Shown here in pieces: positions 7,189-15,628 of a DNA stretch of 64,000 nt. The position numbers were made by a program, and so were the translations under genes. The stretch comes from CAZADH01 sp964483805 (GTDB lineage Bacteria; Muiribacteriota; Ozemobacteria; Ozemobacterales; Ozemobacteraceae), in the NCBI GenBank assembly GCA_964483805.1, contig CAZADH010000004.1, forward strand, positions 1 to 64,000, written 5' to 3'. Position 1 is the first letter of the stretch, and each line of letters opens with the position of its first letter. The notes beneath the pieces are model-generated. The model had not been told where the DNA came from. It searched no databases and worked only from the letters and a program-made list of their open reading frames with translations.

Positions 7189-9455
7189 CGTACCGTCACC
7201 GTCGTGCCACGGTGGACATCGTCGGTCGTGACCACCAGATCGATGGGGCGACTGGCCAGCGTGGGCGAGGCGATGGCCGTCTCGATGGGGGCCGGGATAA
7301 CGCCGATGGCCAGACCGTTGCTGGCCACCAGCGTCCGTTCGACGTGAATCGTGTGCGTGCGCAGCGGCAGGGCCCAGCGCAGGGTGACCGGACCGGAGGA
7401 AATACAAGGTATGACAACAGTGGCGCCGTTCACGCGTTCGTAAACCACGATACTGCGCCGTGCCCACGGCGCGGCGGTTGCAGATGCGCTGCCCAATGTG
7501 GGGGCGTTCCCATGTGCGTGCACGCTCGCGCTTGCGGGCGCGGTGCGACCGGTCTCGTCTTCGTCATCATCGGCGGCCACCGAGACAAAGATCGGGCGCA
7601 GGTGGGCCGACAACTGGGGCAGTTGCGTGCGCAGACGCCGGGCAAATCCACCACCGGGAGGCACCGCTTGTCGACAGATGGCGGCGATCAGCCGTTCCTG
7701 CAGGACAGCGTCGGGCGTGTCGATGACGAAACGCGCGCCGGCACTCGCCAACGCGTCCTGAGCCGACTTCTCGTCATGCGCCAGGGCATACGCCGCATAG
7801 CGGGTGTAGCCGCTGTTCTGCGCGTTGGCGATCGTCGGCCGCCGGCCCACGTAGACGATGAAATTGCCGATGAACGGCGGCGCCATCACGCCATACGCCG
7901 GGCGTACCCGGGTGTCGATGAGACTGCCGGTTGGCGGGGTCGCCGCGGCCAGCCAGTCGGCCGTCTGATAGACGGCCCGGGTCATCGGCGTGAAACCCGT
8001 AATCAAAGGCAGGTCGAAGCCGACGAGGGCGGTCAGGGCAAGTACCACGCTGGCGCGCCAGATGCCCCGGGAGCACCGTTGCCACAGGGCGGCAAAACCG
8101 TAACCGGCGGCCAGCGCCAGAAATGGGGTGCTGTAGAACACGAGGCGCACCTGTTGCAGGCTGAGCACGGCGGTGACCAGCACCCAGGCGGCAAACGGGA
8201 CGGGCCAGCGCCGCCAGGCCAATAGCGTGGCGAGGCCGGCGGCGATCACCAGACCGTGGCCGAACGAGAGGCGCAGGCAGGTCGGCAGATCGCCGGCGAT
8301 GCGTAGCAGCGGCAGATACTCGCCCACGTGACGCAGCAGCGCCGATTCCTTGTTGAACACCACCCGCCACAACACGCCGAAATCACCGGTCATGCCGCTG
8401 CCCACGGCGAGGCCACCCGCAAGCAAGGCCGCCACGCAGAACCACAACAGGCGAGTTGGCAGCGTTGCCGGCCGAGCAATACAAACCAATACGGTGGCGA
8501 CTGCGAGCAGCAAGGCCGGGGCCAGCCACAAGGCCGGCATGTGCAGCACCGTCGCACCGAGATCGTGACCGGCGCCGACCGTCAGGGTCAAGGCACCTTC
8601 CGGCAGCAGCGGCTGGCCCGCCGCCAGTCCGAGGGTGAACGCCGCCGCCCGGGTGAGTGGTCGCATCCCGCCGGGTGCCGATCGCGCGGTCGTCGCTCGC
8701 CCCGCCAACCACGTGGCCAGTGGCGCGATCAACAACAACCCGATTTGCAGGTGCTGGCCTTGCCAGAACCAGAATCCGCACATGGCCACGAGCCCCGACC
8801 CCGCCGCGAGCAGAAGGCCCCGGCGCCCGGGTTCCTCGAGCGATCGCAACAATGGCAACGCCGGAACCAACAGCAGCACGGGCTCGAGCGCGTGATGATC
8901 GACGGCCCCCAGGATCCCGGCATAGGCGGTATAGGGCGCCGTTGCATAGAGCAGGCCGGCGCTCAGCGTTCCGGCCCAGCCAAGCCGCAGACGTCGGGCC
9001 AGTAGCATGACCAGCGCGATTGACAGCAGACCGGCGCCCACCGGTACGACCGCCGCGACGTGGTTCAGGTGCCACCCGCTCGGCATGAACAGGTCGACGC
9101 CCATCGTCAACAGAGCGATCGCCAGGGCCATTCCCGGGGGCCACCCGATTTTCTGGCCGTCGGGAAAGCCCGAAAAGGGGTCGATCGGCAATTCGGCCGG
9201 GAAGTTGGCGTAGGTGTACAACGCCATGCGCATGTGCAGATACGGGTCGCTGTCGCCCGTGAAGAACACCCGCCCCGGCGCGAAGAAGACCAGGTCGGCG
9301 TTGCGGCAGCGCACCCACGCGCCCAGCGCCAGCACCATGAAAATGAGCAGACCGATGACCACGCGCCGGTGTACGGGGCGTGCCGTGGGTGGGCAGATCG
9401 TCTGCGTATCTCGGTTGGAGGCCTCGGGGGTCACCGGGGCGGACGCAGGCAGCAC
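7185..9455 (-). CDS. STT3/PglB-like GT-C membrane transferase, divergent
   Basis: 756 residues. About a dozen membrane helices run from residue ~30 to ~480, followed by a soluble C-terminal domain of about 270 residues. The first external loop has TGDSDPYLHMR near residue 65, matching the acidic metal/lipid site of oligosaccharyltransferases, and DHHALE near 183 matches the DHH(x)E of PglB. The WWD acceptor-binding signature of STT3/PglB is absent; the matching region reads SLIDTRVRPAYGVMAPPFIG. So the fold and lipid-glycan chemistry look like family GT66, but the acceptor may not be Asn in a sequon. GTG 9455 is chosen because AAGGG lies just upstream and it sits 2 bp after the preceding permease stop; a longer reading from 9500 would overlap that permease. 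A perfect ATAC/GTAT site lies at 7402. Confidence 0.7.
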   Translation of the reverse strand: MLPASAPVTPEASNRDTQTICPPTARPVHRRVVIGLLIFMVLALGAWVRCRNADLVFFAPGRVFFTGDSDPYLHMRMALYTYANFPAELPIDPFSGFPDGQKIGWPPGMALAIALLTMGVDLFMPSGWHLNHVAAVVPVGAGLLSIALVMLLARRLRLGWAGTLSAGLLYATAPYTAYAGILGAVDHHALEPVLLLVPALPLLRSLEEPGRRGLLLAAGSGLVAMCGFWFWQGQHLQIGLLLIAPLATWLAGRATTARSAPGGMRPLTRAAAFTLGLAAGQPLLPEGALTLTVGAGHDLGATVLHMPALWLAPALLLAVATVLVCIARPATLPTRLLWFCVAALLAGGLAVGSGMTGDFGVLWRVVFNKESALLRHVGEYLPLLRIAGDLPTCLRLSFGHGLVIAAGLATLLAWRRWPVPFAAWVLVTAVLSLQQVRLVFYSTPFLALAAGYGFAALWQRCSRGIWRASVVLALTALVGFDLPLITGFTPMTRAVYQTADWLAAATPPTGSLIDTRVRPAYGVMAPPFIGNFIVYVGRRPTIANAQNSGYTRYAAYALAHDEKSAQDALASAGARFVIDTPDAVLQERLIAAICRQAVPPGGGFARRLRTQLPQLSAHLRPIFVSVAADDDEDETGRTAPASASVHAHGNAPTLGSASATAAPWARRSIVVYERVNGATVVIPCISSGPVTLRWALPLRTHTIHVERTLVASNGLAIGVIPAPIETAIASPTLASRPIDLVVTTDDVHRGTTVTVR
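7402..7412. repeat. ATAC-NNN-GTAT palindrome, site 2
   Basis: Perfect site inside the STT3-like gene near its C-terminus. Coding strand codons ata cct tgt att (I-P-C-I), including the rare ATA; the motif starts at codon position 1. Confidence 0.7.
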
Positions 9456-9457
9456 GG

Positions 9458-10303
9458 TCAACCCTTCACCGCACCCGCGGTCAGCCCGGAAATCAGCCAC
9501 CGTTGCGCCACCACGAAGAACAGCAGCACCGGCAGCGTGACCAGGATCGCGCCCGGGGTCAGCAGTTCCCAGTAGTTCTGTTTTTCACTCAGGAACGTCT
9601 TCAGGCCGACGGCCAGGGTCATCTTGCGGGAGTCGAACAGGAAGGTGTTGGCAAACATGAACTCGTTCCACGCGGTGATAAACGAGAAGAAACCGGTCAC
9701 CGCCAGGCCCGGCAACGACAACGGCAGCACGATCTTGTAGAAGGTCTGCACCGGGGTCAGCCCGTCGATCTCGGCCGCCTCGAGAATCGCGCGTGGCACC
9801 GTGTCGAAGAAACTCTTGAGCATCCACACGCAGAACGGCAGCGACACCGTGGTGTAGGCGATGATCAGCCCCAGATACGAATCGAGCAGCCGGCACCAGC
9901 TCAGGATCATGAACAACGGTAACAACAGCACGGCGCCAGGGAACATCTGCACGAACAGGAACAACCACAGCCCGGTCTTGCGCCCGGGAAACCGCAGTTG
10001 CGAAAAGGCGAAGGCCGCCGTCGCCGCCAGGAACAACCCGACCACCGTCGTCGCCGCCGCGACCAGCACCGAGTTGCCGAACCACAACAGGAACGGCGTG
10101 TCGGTCAGCAGTTGCGCGTAGTTGGCGAGCGTCACGCCGGCGGCGGGCCACAGGGTCATGCGGTTGCTGGTGATGACCTCTTTGCTCTGCAGCGAAGCCG
10201 AGAGCACCCACAACACCGGAAACACCGACCAGAGGCAGGCAAGTATCAATACAATGTGTTGCCACCATCGTTCGGTCGTCTTCTTGCCGCGGAACTCAGC
10301 CAT
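9458..10303 (-). CDS. carbohydrate ABC transporter permease, MalG type
   Basis: 281 residues with six predicted helices and the conserved EAA loop ILEAAEIDGLTPVQTFYKIV before the final helices, which docks on the ATPase. It is a CUT1-family inner-membrane permease. The ATG overlaps the end of the partner permease by 8 bp, with GAGGAGGG upstream. The operon order is binding protein, MalF type, MalG type, then the STT3-like gene. The energising ATPase is missing locally, as is common where one MsmK-type ATPase serves many importers. Confidence 0.9.
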   Translation of the reverse strand: MAEFRGKKTTERWWQHIVLILACLWSVFPVLWVLSASLQSKEVITSNRMTLWPAAGVTLANYAQLLTDTPFLLWFGNSVLVAAATTVVGLFLAATAAFAFSQLRFPGRKTGLWLFLFVQMFPGAVLLLPLFMILSWCRLLDSYLGLIIAYTTVSLPFCVWMLKSFFDTVPRAILEAAEIDGLTPVQTFYKIVLPLSLPGLAVTGFFSFITAWNEFMFANTFLFDSRKMTLAVGLKTFLSEKQNYWELLTPGAILVTLPVLLFFVVAQRWLISGLTAGAVKG

Positions 10304-11573
10304 GTCCCGATCCCTCCTCGGTGTGGGCGACGCGTTGGTAGTAACTGCCGAACGCGAGCAGCATCGACAGGATCAATACCGCGTATGTCGCCGAGCCGGC
10401 GTAATCGCCCTGCAGCCGGAACGCCTTGTAGGCGTAGGTGACCAGGATGTCTTTCTCGATCGCTTCGCTGCCCAGCGTTACCAGGTAGATGATGTTGAAC
10501 ATGTTGAAGGTCCAGATGATGCCCAGCAGAATCGCCACGGTGGCGACCGGTCGCAGCAACGGCAGGGTGATCTGCCGAAACTGGACCCAGGTCGAGGCCC
10601 CCTCAACATCCGCGGCCTCGTAGAGGTCGCCGTCGATGTTCTGCAGCCCGCCCAGCAACGTGATCATCATGAACGGGATGCCGGCCCACACGTTGACGAG
10701 AATGCACGATGCGAGCATCAACGACGGATCACCGAGGAAGTTCTGGGCCGGCAGGCCGATGCCGGTGAGCAACTGGTTGAGAAACCCGTCGGGGAAGTTG
10801 AACATCAAGCGCCAACTGAAAGCGGCCACAAAACTCGGAATCGCCCACGGCACCATCAACAGGGTGCGATAGAGGGCGCTGCCGGCCGGTCGCTGGTTCA
10901 ATAAGAGCGCCAGGCCCAGGCCGCCAAGAAAGTGCAGGGCGACATTGACCACCGTCCAGATTACGGTCTGCCCCAGCACGCGCCAGAACTCCGACCCCGA
11001 TTGGCCAAGCACCTTGACGTAGTTGGCCGGTCCGACCACCTGCACGCCGCCGGTAGCAAGGCGGCGTCGCCAGTGCTCCCGCGTCGCGGCGGCTTCGCTG
11101 CGCCAGGTGGCCAGCAGTGCCAGATTGGCGGCGACCCGCTCGGCCAGCGCCGTCGCATCGAGGCCGCCGAGGTCGGTGAACCGGGTGGTTTGCGGCCGTT
11201 CGCCCCTGCCATCCGGCATCAACGAGAACAGTCGCGCGATCGGACGGTCGCCGATCTGCGCCAATACGGCGGCCTGTTCGGCCGCCGCCGTGTGGACACC
11301 CTGCGGGAAACCAGCCGCCAGCGCTTTTTCCTTGGCCCGTTCGTGCGCGGCCAGCGCGTCGAGGAGCGCGATGAAGGTCTCGGTGTCGGCGATCTCCTGC
11401 GCGATCCGCTGCCGCTCGAACACGAAATTGCGCTGATTCAGATCGGTGAAGCTGGCGGCGATGGTCATCAGCAGCGGAATACCGACGATCGCCCCCATCA
11501 CCAGCAACGACGGCAGGATGAAGCGCAACGCCAGGCGGCGGTCCTGTTGCTCCTTGGTCAGAAACACGCTCAT
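10296..11573 (-). CDS. carbohydrate ABC transporter permease, MalF type with long first loop
   Basis: 425 residues. Helix 1 (about 20-40) is followed by roughly 145 residues outside the membrane core before helix 2 near 190, then five further helices and the EAA motif YEAADVEGASTWVQFRQITLP. E. coli MalF also has a large periplasmic loop between early helices, but this one is predicted helical (FVFERQRIAQEIADTETF onward) and looks unrelated in sequence; it probably touches the binding protein. ATG 11573 overlaps the stop of the binding-protein gene as ATGA. A perfect ATAC/GTAT site lies at 10376. Confidence 0.88.
   Translation of the reverse strand: MSVFLTKEQQDRRLALRFILPSLLVMGAIVGIPLLMTIAASFTDLNQRNFVFERQRIAQEIADTETFIALLDALAAHERAKEKALAAGFPQGVHTAAAEQAAVLAQIGDRPIARLFSLMPDGRGERPQTTRFTDLGGLDATALAERVAANLALLATWRSEAAATREHWRRRLATGGVQVVGPANYVKVLGQSGSEFWRVLGQTVIWTVVNVALHFLGGLGLALLLNQRPAGSALYRTLLMVPWAIPSFVAAFSWRLMFNFPDGFLNQLLTGIGLPAQNFLGDPSLMLASCILVNVWAGIPFMMITLLGGLQNIDGDLYEAADVEGASTWVQFRQITLPLLRPVATVAILLGIIWTFNMFNIIYLVTLGSEAIEKDILVTYAYKAFRLQGDYAGSATYAVLILSMLLAFGSYYQRVAHTEEGSGHG
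10376..10386. repeat. ATAC-NNN-GTAT palindrome, site 3
   Basis: Perfect site inside the MalF-type gene. Coding strand codons aca tac gcg gta ttg (T-Y-A-V-L); the motif starts at codon position 3. Confidence 0.7.
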
Positions 11574-12916
11574 GGCCGTGCCGCCACGGGAGCGCTGCCC
11601 ACGGCCGCCGTTTCGTCTCCCAGGAGTGCGCGCCAGTCGTGAGCAATACGTTGTGTGCACTCGGTAGCGGTGATCTCGCCGCGAAACACCTTCTGAAAGT
11701 GCCGGGTGAAATCGGGATACAGCCGGCCGCCTTCGGGAATGACCGGCCGGTTGTTGGCGACGTCGAGTTGCCGTTTGAAACCCAGCAGAATCGGCTTGCT
11801 CAGGAAGTTTTGCTGGTTCAGCAAGCTGTACGCACTCCGCCGTGTCGGCAGCAGTTGATTGCGGGTCGCCAGGCGCACCTGGTGCTGCGGCTCGTTCATG
11901 AAGCGGATGAAGGTCAATGCTGCCGCGACGTCTTTGCAACACCGTGATATTACGTAATTGTGCCCGCCGACCGGCGATCCATGGGCCACCTGCCGCGGGA
12001 TCACCGCCACGCCCAGACGGTTGGGATCGCCGCCCAGTGCGGTGTTGAACTCAGCCCCGGTCAACAGGTCGGAAATCGCCCACGGACCGTTGACGATCAT
12101 CGCCGCTTCCCCGCTCTTGAGCGCCTTCATGGCGTTGTCGTAGTCGTTGGCAAAGTCGACCTCGCGCGGGGCGACTCCGGGTTCGTTCTTCAGGGCGAGA
12201 AACGCTTCGAGGCCGGCGATGGAGGCCGGTGCATCGATGAGTATGCGGCGGTCCGGGCTCAATAACCCGCCGCCGAACAACCACAACCACGGCTGCACGA
12301 AGTAGGCGTCGCCGCGCAGGAACATCGCATACCGTGTATTGCTGATCGCCTGCTGATGGCGGGCCACCGCCCGCGCGGTCGCCACGAAGTCGGCGTAGGT
12401 CTGCCACTGGTCGGGTGTTTTGGCCGTGCCGGCGCTGGCCGCGACGGCAGCCGCGCAGATCGCCTTGTTATAGATGATCGCCAGGCAATCGGTGACCTGT
12501 GGCAGACCCCACAGGTGGCCCGCATATACATTGTATGCCAACGGGACCGGCAGGTAGTCGGCCAACTCTTCGGTGGTGACCAGATTTTCGAGCGGCGTGA
12601 GGAAGCCAAGGTCGGCGTACAGCGGGGTCCAGGCAATCTCGCAGCGCAGTACGTCGGGGGCGACGTTGGCCGCGGCGGCGAACTCGAACTTGGCCTGGGC
12701 ATCGGTGAACGGCACGCTCTCGAGGCGCACCTTGATCTCGGGACTGGCGACGGCGAAGTCATCGAGAATCCCGCGCAGTGTTGCCTGCTCGTCGGGGCCC
12801 ATGGTGTCCCAGAAGGTGATCGTCACCGGCGCAGCCCCGGCCAGAGACCCCACGAGCACGAGCAAGACGACACCGACGACGCGGGCAAGAACCGGGCATG
12901 GGCTGCGGTGGGTCAC
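11570..12916 (-). CDS. extracellular sugar-binding protein of ABC importer
   Basis: 448 residues with a signal peptide (about 1-28, no lipobox) and the typical family 1 solute-binding fold: VTITFWDTMGPDEQATLR at the mature N-terminus, GLPQVTDCLAIIYNK, and SGEAAMIVNGPWAISDLL. It captures a sugar or oligosaccharide in the periplasm and delivers it to the two permeases encoded downstream. The start is GTG 12916, with GGAG about 10 bases upstream. It is the first gene of the operon and diverges from an MFS gene. The ligand cannot be read from sequence. Two perfect ATAC/GTAT sites fall in this gene. Confidence 0.9.
   Translation of the reverse strand: MTHRSPCPVLARVVGVVLLVLVGSLAGAAPVTITFWDTMGPDEQATLRGILDDFAVASPEIKVRLESVPFTDAQAKFEFAAAANVAPDVLRCEIAWTPLYADLGFLTPLENLVTTEELADYLPVPLAYNVYAGHLWGLPQVTDCLAIIYNKAICAAAVAASAGTAKTPDQWQTYADFVATARAVARHQQAISNTRYAMFLRGDAYFVQPWLWLFGGGLLSPDRRILIDAPASIAGLEAFLALKNEPGVAPREVDFANDYDNAMKALKSGEAAMIVNGPWAISDLLTGAEFNTALGGDPNRLGVAVIPRQVAHGSPVGGHNYVISRCCKDVAAALTFIRFMNEPQHQVRLATRNQLLPTRRSAYSLLNQQNFLSKPILLGFKRQLDVANNRPVIPEGGRLYPDFTRHFQKVFRGEITATECTQRIAHDWRALLGDETAAVGSAPVAARP
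12329..12339. repeat. ATAC-NNN-GTAT palindrome, site 4
   Basis: Perfect site in the binding-protein gene. Coding strand codons aat aca cgg tat gcg (N-T-R-Y-A); the motif starts at codon position 2. Confidence 0.7.
12526..12536. repeat. ATAC-NNN-GTAT palindrome, site 5
   Basis: Perfect site in the same gene, about 200 bp from site 4. Coding strand codons gca tac aat gta tat gcg (A-Y-N-V-Y-A); the motif starts at codon position 3. Confidence 0.7.
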
Positions 12917-12968
12917 GGGATCGTTCTCCGGGGCGCGGGATTGGCACAGCGGGACGGTACGCGGTGGC

Positions 12969-12977
12969 AGTGTATCA
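12969..12977 (-). promoter_or_regulatory. possible extended -10 of the sugar ABC operon
   Basis: Minus-strand TGATACACT, a TGn-extended -10 about 53 bp before the binding-protein start. No -35 is convincing. It shares an intergenic region of about 100 bp with the divergent MFS gene. Confidence 0.3.
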
Positions 12978-13004
12978 CGAGCGGCCCTCCCGGCGCGATT
13001 GTGG

Positions 13005-13010
13005 TATGAT
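13005..13010 (+). promoter_or_regulatory. possible -10 of the MFS gene
   Basis: TATGAT only 10 bp before ATG 13021 would place the transcript start within about 4 bases of the codon, implying a nearly leaderless mRNA. No -35 is clear. Confidence 0.35.
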
Positions 13011-13020
13011 GCCCGCCAGC

Positions 13021-14286
13021 ATGGCCCCCGGATTCATACCTTTTACCCACAGTGTCCCCGAGGCCGATCGACGGGCGTACCGCATCGATGCGATCGCGGC
13101 CGCCTACTATGGCTGGTTCATCGGTTTGTTTCTGCCGTTCATCCCGGTGTTGCTCAAGCGCATGGGGGCGACACCGCTCGAGTTGGGGATGGCCATCGGG
13201 GCGCCATACATTGCATTGCTCATCGCCTTTCCCATGTTGTCACGGTTGCGGGGTTTTCGCGCGCTCGACATCGTGACCCTGCCGGCGGTCGTCACCCGTC
13301 TGGCGGTCGCGGCGGTGGGTTGGATGCACGACACCACTTCGATTCTCGCCATCTTTGTGGTTGGGCAGATCGTCGAAGGACTCGGCATGTCGCCCTACGC
13401 CCGGGTGATGAAGGCTGCCTACACCGACTCGGGTCGCAGCGTCGCCATGGGTTACGTACGCGCCTGTTTGGCTGCGAACCAGATCCTGGCCACCGCCCTG
13501 GGCGGCATGATGCTCGACCTGGGGTTCGAACGGTTGCCCTTCGTCTTGTCGGCCCTCTGCGGGGCCGTGTCATCGCTGACCTTCTGGCACGTCATCCCGC
13601 GCCACCTCTCGCCGGCGTTGCCCGCCGCCACGCATGGCGTGGCCGATGTGCGCCGCGCGTTCGCGGCATCTCCAGGATTCTTCTGGATGAACGCCACCAT
13701 CATGGTGTTTGGTTTCGGCAACCTCCTGTTGTTTGCGGTGCTGCCGACGCTGCTCGTCGAACGTTTCCACATCACCAACACCCAACTGGGCGGCCTCAAC
13801 GCGCTGCAGATGGTGACCCAGATGCTCAGTTACGTCGTGTTGGGCCGCTTCATTGCCCGTTCCGGGCCGCTCAACGGCATGTTCCTGTCGCTCTCGGCCA
13901 GTGTTGCCAACCCATGGTTGGTCTTGATGGCTCCGGGGGTGGCCTTCCTGGCGGTTCCGTATACGTTCAACGGGATCATGGCCGCGTCGTACGATCTGGC
14001 CTGGATGCAACTGATCATGGCGCAGGCGCCCGAAGAGAAGATATCGTCATTTGCCGGTATCTTCACGTTTCTCATGGGCGTGCGCGGCATTGTGGCCACG
14101 TTTCTCGCCAACCTCGCCATGCCCTATTGGGGTGCCCAGGTGTTTCTTATGGTTGGGGGCTGTTTCACCACAACCGGTCTGTTGATCGGCCTGGCCAGCC
14201 GACGTCGCTGGCTGCCGCCTCCGGTGCCGATCACCCCGGTGACGCCCCTGGGCGGCGTCGAAGAGAGTCGGCCTGCCGCTGCCTGA
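13021..14286 (+). CDS. major facilitator superfamily transporter
   Basis: 421 residues with twelve predicted helices in two halves, separated by a central loop around residues 195-215. The helix 4 region and the loop with IVEGLGMSPYARVMKAAYTD fit MFS antiporter-like proteins of the sugar-phosphate/drug type; the substrate is unknown. Neither ATG 13021 nor ATG 13009 has a Shine-Dalgarno site, and a -10-like TATGAT lies at 13005-13010, so ATG 13021 is preferred as a near-leaderless start. The gene diverges from the sugar ABC operon. A one-mismatch ATAC/GTAT site lies at 13206. Confidence 0.8.
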   Translation: MAPGFIPFTHSVPEADRRAYRIDAIAAAYYGWFIGLFLPFIPVLLKRMGATPLELGMAIGAPYIALLIAFPMLSRLRGFRALDIVTLPAVVTRLAVAAVGWMHDTTSILAIFVVGQIVEGLGMSPYARVMKAAYTDSGRSVAMGYVRACLAANQILATALGGMMLDLGFERLPFVLSALCGAVSSLTFWHVIPRHLSPALPAATHGVADVRRAFAASPGFFWMNATIMVFGFGNLLLFAVLPTLLVERFHITNTQLGGLNALQMVTQMLSYVVLGRFIARSGPLNGMFLSLSASVANPWLVLMAPGVAFLAVPYTFNGIMAASYDLAWMQLIMAQAPEEKISSFAGIFTFLMGVRGIVATFLANLAMPYWGAQVFLMVGGCFTTTGLLIGLASRRRWLPPPVPITPVTPLGGVEESRPAAA

Positions 14287-14327
14287 TCCCCTGCCGGCGC
14301 CGTGGTCCGCCGTCCGGAACGATACGC

Positions 14328-14358
14328 TTGTGTACCGCTCGCCCACCCATGGTAGAAT
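14328..14358 (+). promoter_or_regulatory. promoter of exported-protein gene at 14439
   Basis: TTGTGT at 14328-14333 and TAGAAT at 14353-14358, 19-bp spacer, leaving an untranslated leader of about 75 bases. Confidence 0.45.
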
Positions 14359-14438
14359 GCCCGCATGGCTGGGGCGATCCGTTGATGTCCCGTCTTGTTC
14401 CAAGCGAAAACGAAACCTAATTCAGTATTGGAGGCATC

Positions 14439-15416
14439 ATGAGTCTGCGTTTGCGTTCCACTGCCCTGTCGGTTGCTTTGGCCCTGTTCGTTCTGCCCGC
14501 TGTCTGGGGTCTGCCCGTGCAGACGATTCCCGAGGGTGTCGATGTCGTGGCGATCATCAACAACCAATTTGGCACCTTGATTCAAGAGGGTATCAACACC
14601 TGCCCGATGGTGCCGCCCCCGGTCAAAGACCAGTTCAACAACATGACCAAGGCGTTCTCGTTCAATCCGCTCACCGATCTCAACAGCGTCCAGATCATGG
14701 GCAACATCAACGAGAAGAGCGTCGCTATTGTGGCCCAGGGCAAGTTCGATTGCGAGAAGCTCATGGCGCAGCTCAAGGTCATGGGTGAGAAAGAAATGAC
14801 CGCCACCAAGATCGGCACCCTCGATGCCGTTCAGACCAAAGACGGCAAGGCCGCCATCTGCTTCGTCGACGCCGGCACGGCCATTGCGGGCAAACCCGAT
14901 CTGGTCAAGGCCTACGTCGAAGCGGCCGCCGCGAAGAAGACCAACCCGGCCTTCGCTTCGCTGCTGGCCAAGGTCAACGAAAAAGCCTACGTGGTCTTCA
15001 TGGCCGTGGGCGATGCGCTCGGCAAGAAACTCATTGCCAAAATGGAGCAGAAGCAGGCCCGGCGCCCGGTTCCTCCGGCCCAGGCCGCAATCCGTGACGC
15101 CATGATGAAGCACTTCTTCGGCGATGTCACCGGCAAGTGGCTGTTTGCCCAGCAGACCGATGACAAATTCGAGATGTACCTGGTCTATGACCGCCCCGAG
15201 AAGAAAGACTGCACCTACCACCTCGTCTCCGAGAACGACGATCCGAAGGCGCGCATTGACGCCTCGATCAAGGAGTTCCTCAAGGTGATCGCGACCCTGC
15301 CCGCGTTGCCGGCCAAAGACGACGGCAAGAACAAACCCGCGCCCAAAGACGACGAGAAGGGCAAGAGCAAGAACGGGAAACAAGACAAGCAGGACGATAA
15401 CGAAGACGACGAGTAA
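14439..15416 (+). CDS. exported protein with Lys/Asp-rich tail, unknown
   Basis: 325 residues. A signal peptide (about 1-24, ending VWG) is followed by a mixed alpha/beta body with two similar-looking halves (NSVQIMGNINEKSVAIVAQG and VTGKWLFAQQTDDKFEMYLV) and a C-terminal stretch of about 40 residues almost entirely K, D, E, N, G and P. No family is recognised. It may be periplasmic or surface-bound; the charged tail could bind metal or cell-wall polymer. GGAGG lies 7 bases before ATG, and a strong terminator follows, so it is probably a single-gene transcript. Confidence 0.65.
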   Translation: MSLRLRSTALSVALALFVLPAVWGLPVQTIPEGVDVVAIINNQFGTLIQEGINTCPMVPPPVKDQFNNMTKAFSFNPLTDLNSVQIMGNINEKSVAIVAQGKFDCEKLMAQLKVMGEKEMTATKIGTLDAVQTKDGKAAICFVDAGTAIAGKPDLVKAYVEAAAAKKTNPAFASLLAKVNEKAYVVFMAVGDALGKKLIAKMEQKQARRPVPPAQAAIRDAMMKHFFGDVTGKWLFAQQTDDKFEMYLVYDRPEKKDCTYHLVSENDDPKARIDASIKEFLKVIATLPALPAKDDGKNKPAPKDDEKGKSKNGKQDKQDDNEDDE

Positions 15417-15468
15417 GCGATATTCCGTGGCGGGGCGCGCGCCCCACTGAGCGCACCCCGGTGCCCAG

Positions 15469-15512
15469 GCCCGATCGGTTCCAATGATTCCGGAGCCGGT
15501 CGGGCTTTCTCT
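15469..15512 (+). terminator. intrinsic terminator after the 14439 gene
   Basis: A 14-bp stem (GCCCGATCGGTTCC with GGAGCCGGTCGGGC, including wobble pairs), a 9-base loop and the T-rich tract TTTCTCTT. Confidence 0.75.
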
Positions 15513-15628
15513 TGGTCCCACTGTCATCTGCCCTTTGACGAGAGGGCCGTGAATTTCATAAAATCGAGGTTACCTTATTGGATTTGCCATCGTTGACGTC
15601 CCGTGGTGACACACTCGAGGAGGGAACC

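Noticed and set aside
12573..14420. A long open frame overlapping the sugar-binding protein and MFS genes
   Set aside because: It lies on the plus strand across the divergent region and reads as Arg/Pro/His-rich text in the third frame of the MFS gene; high G+C sequence keeps shadow frames open.
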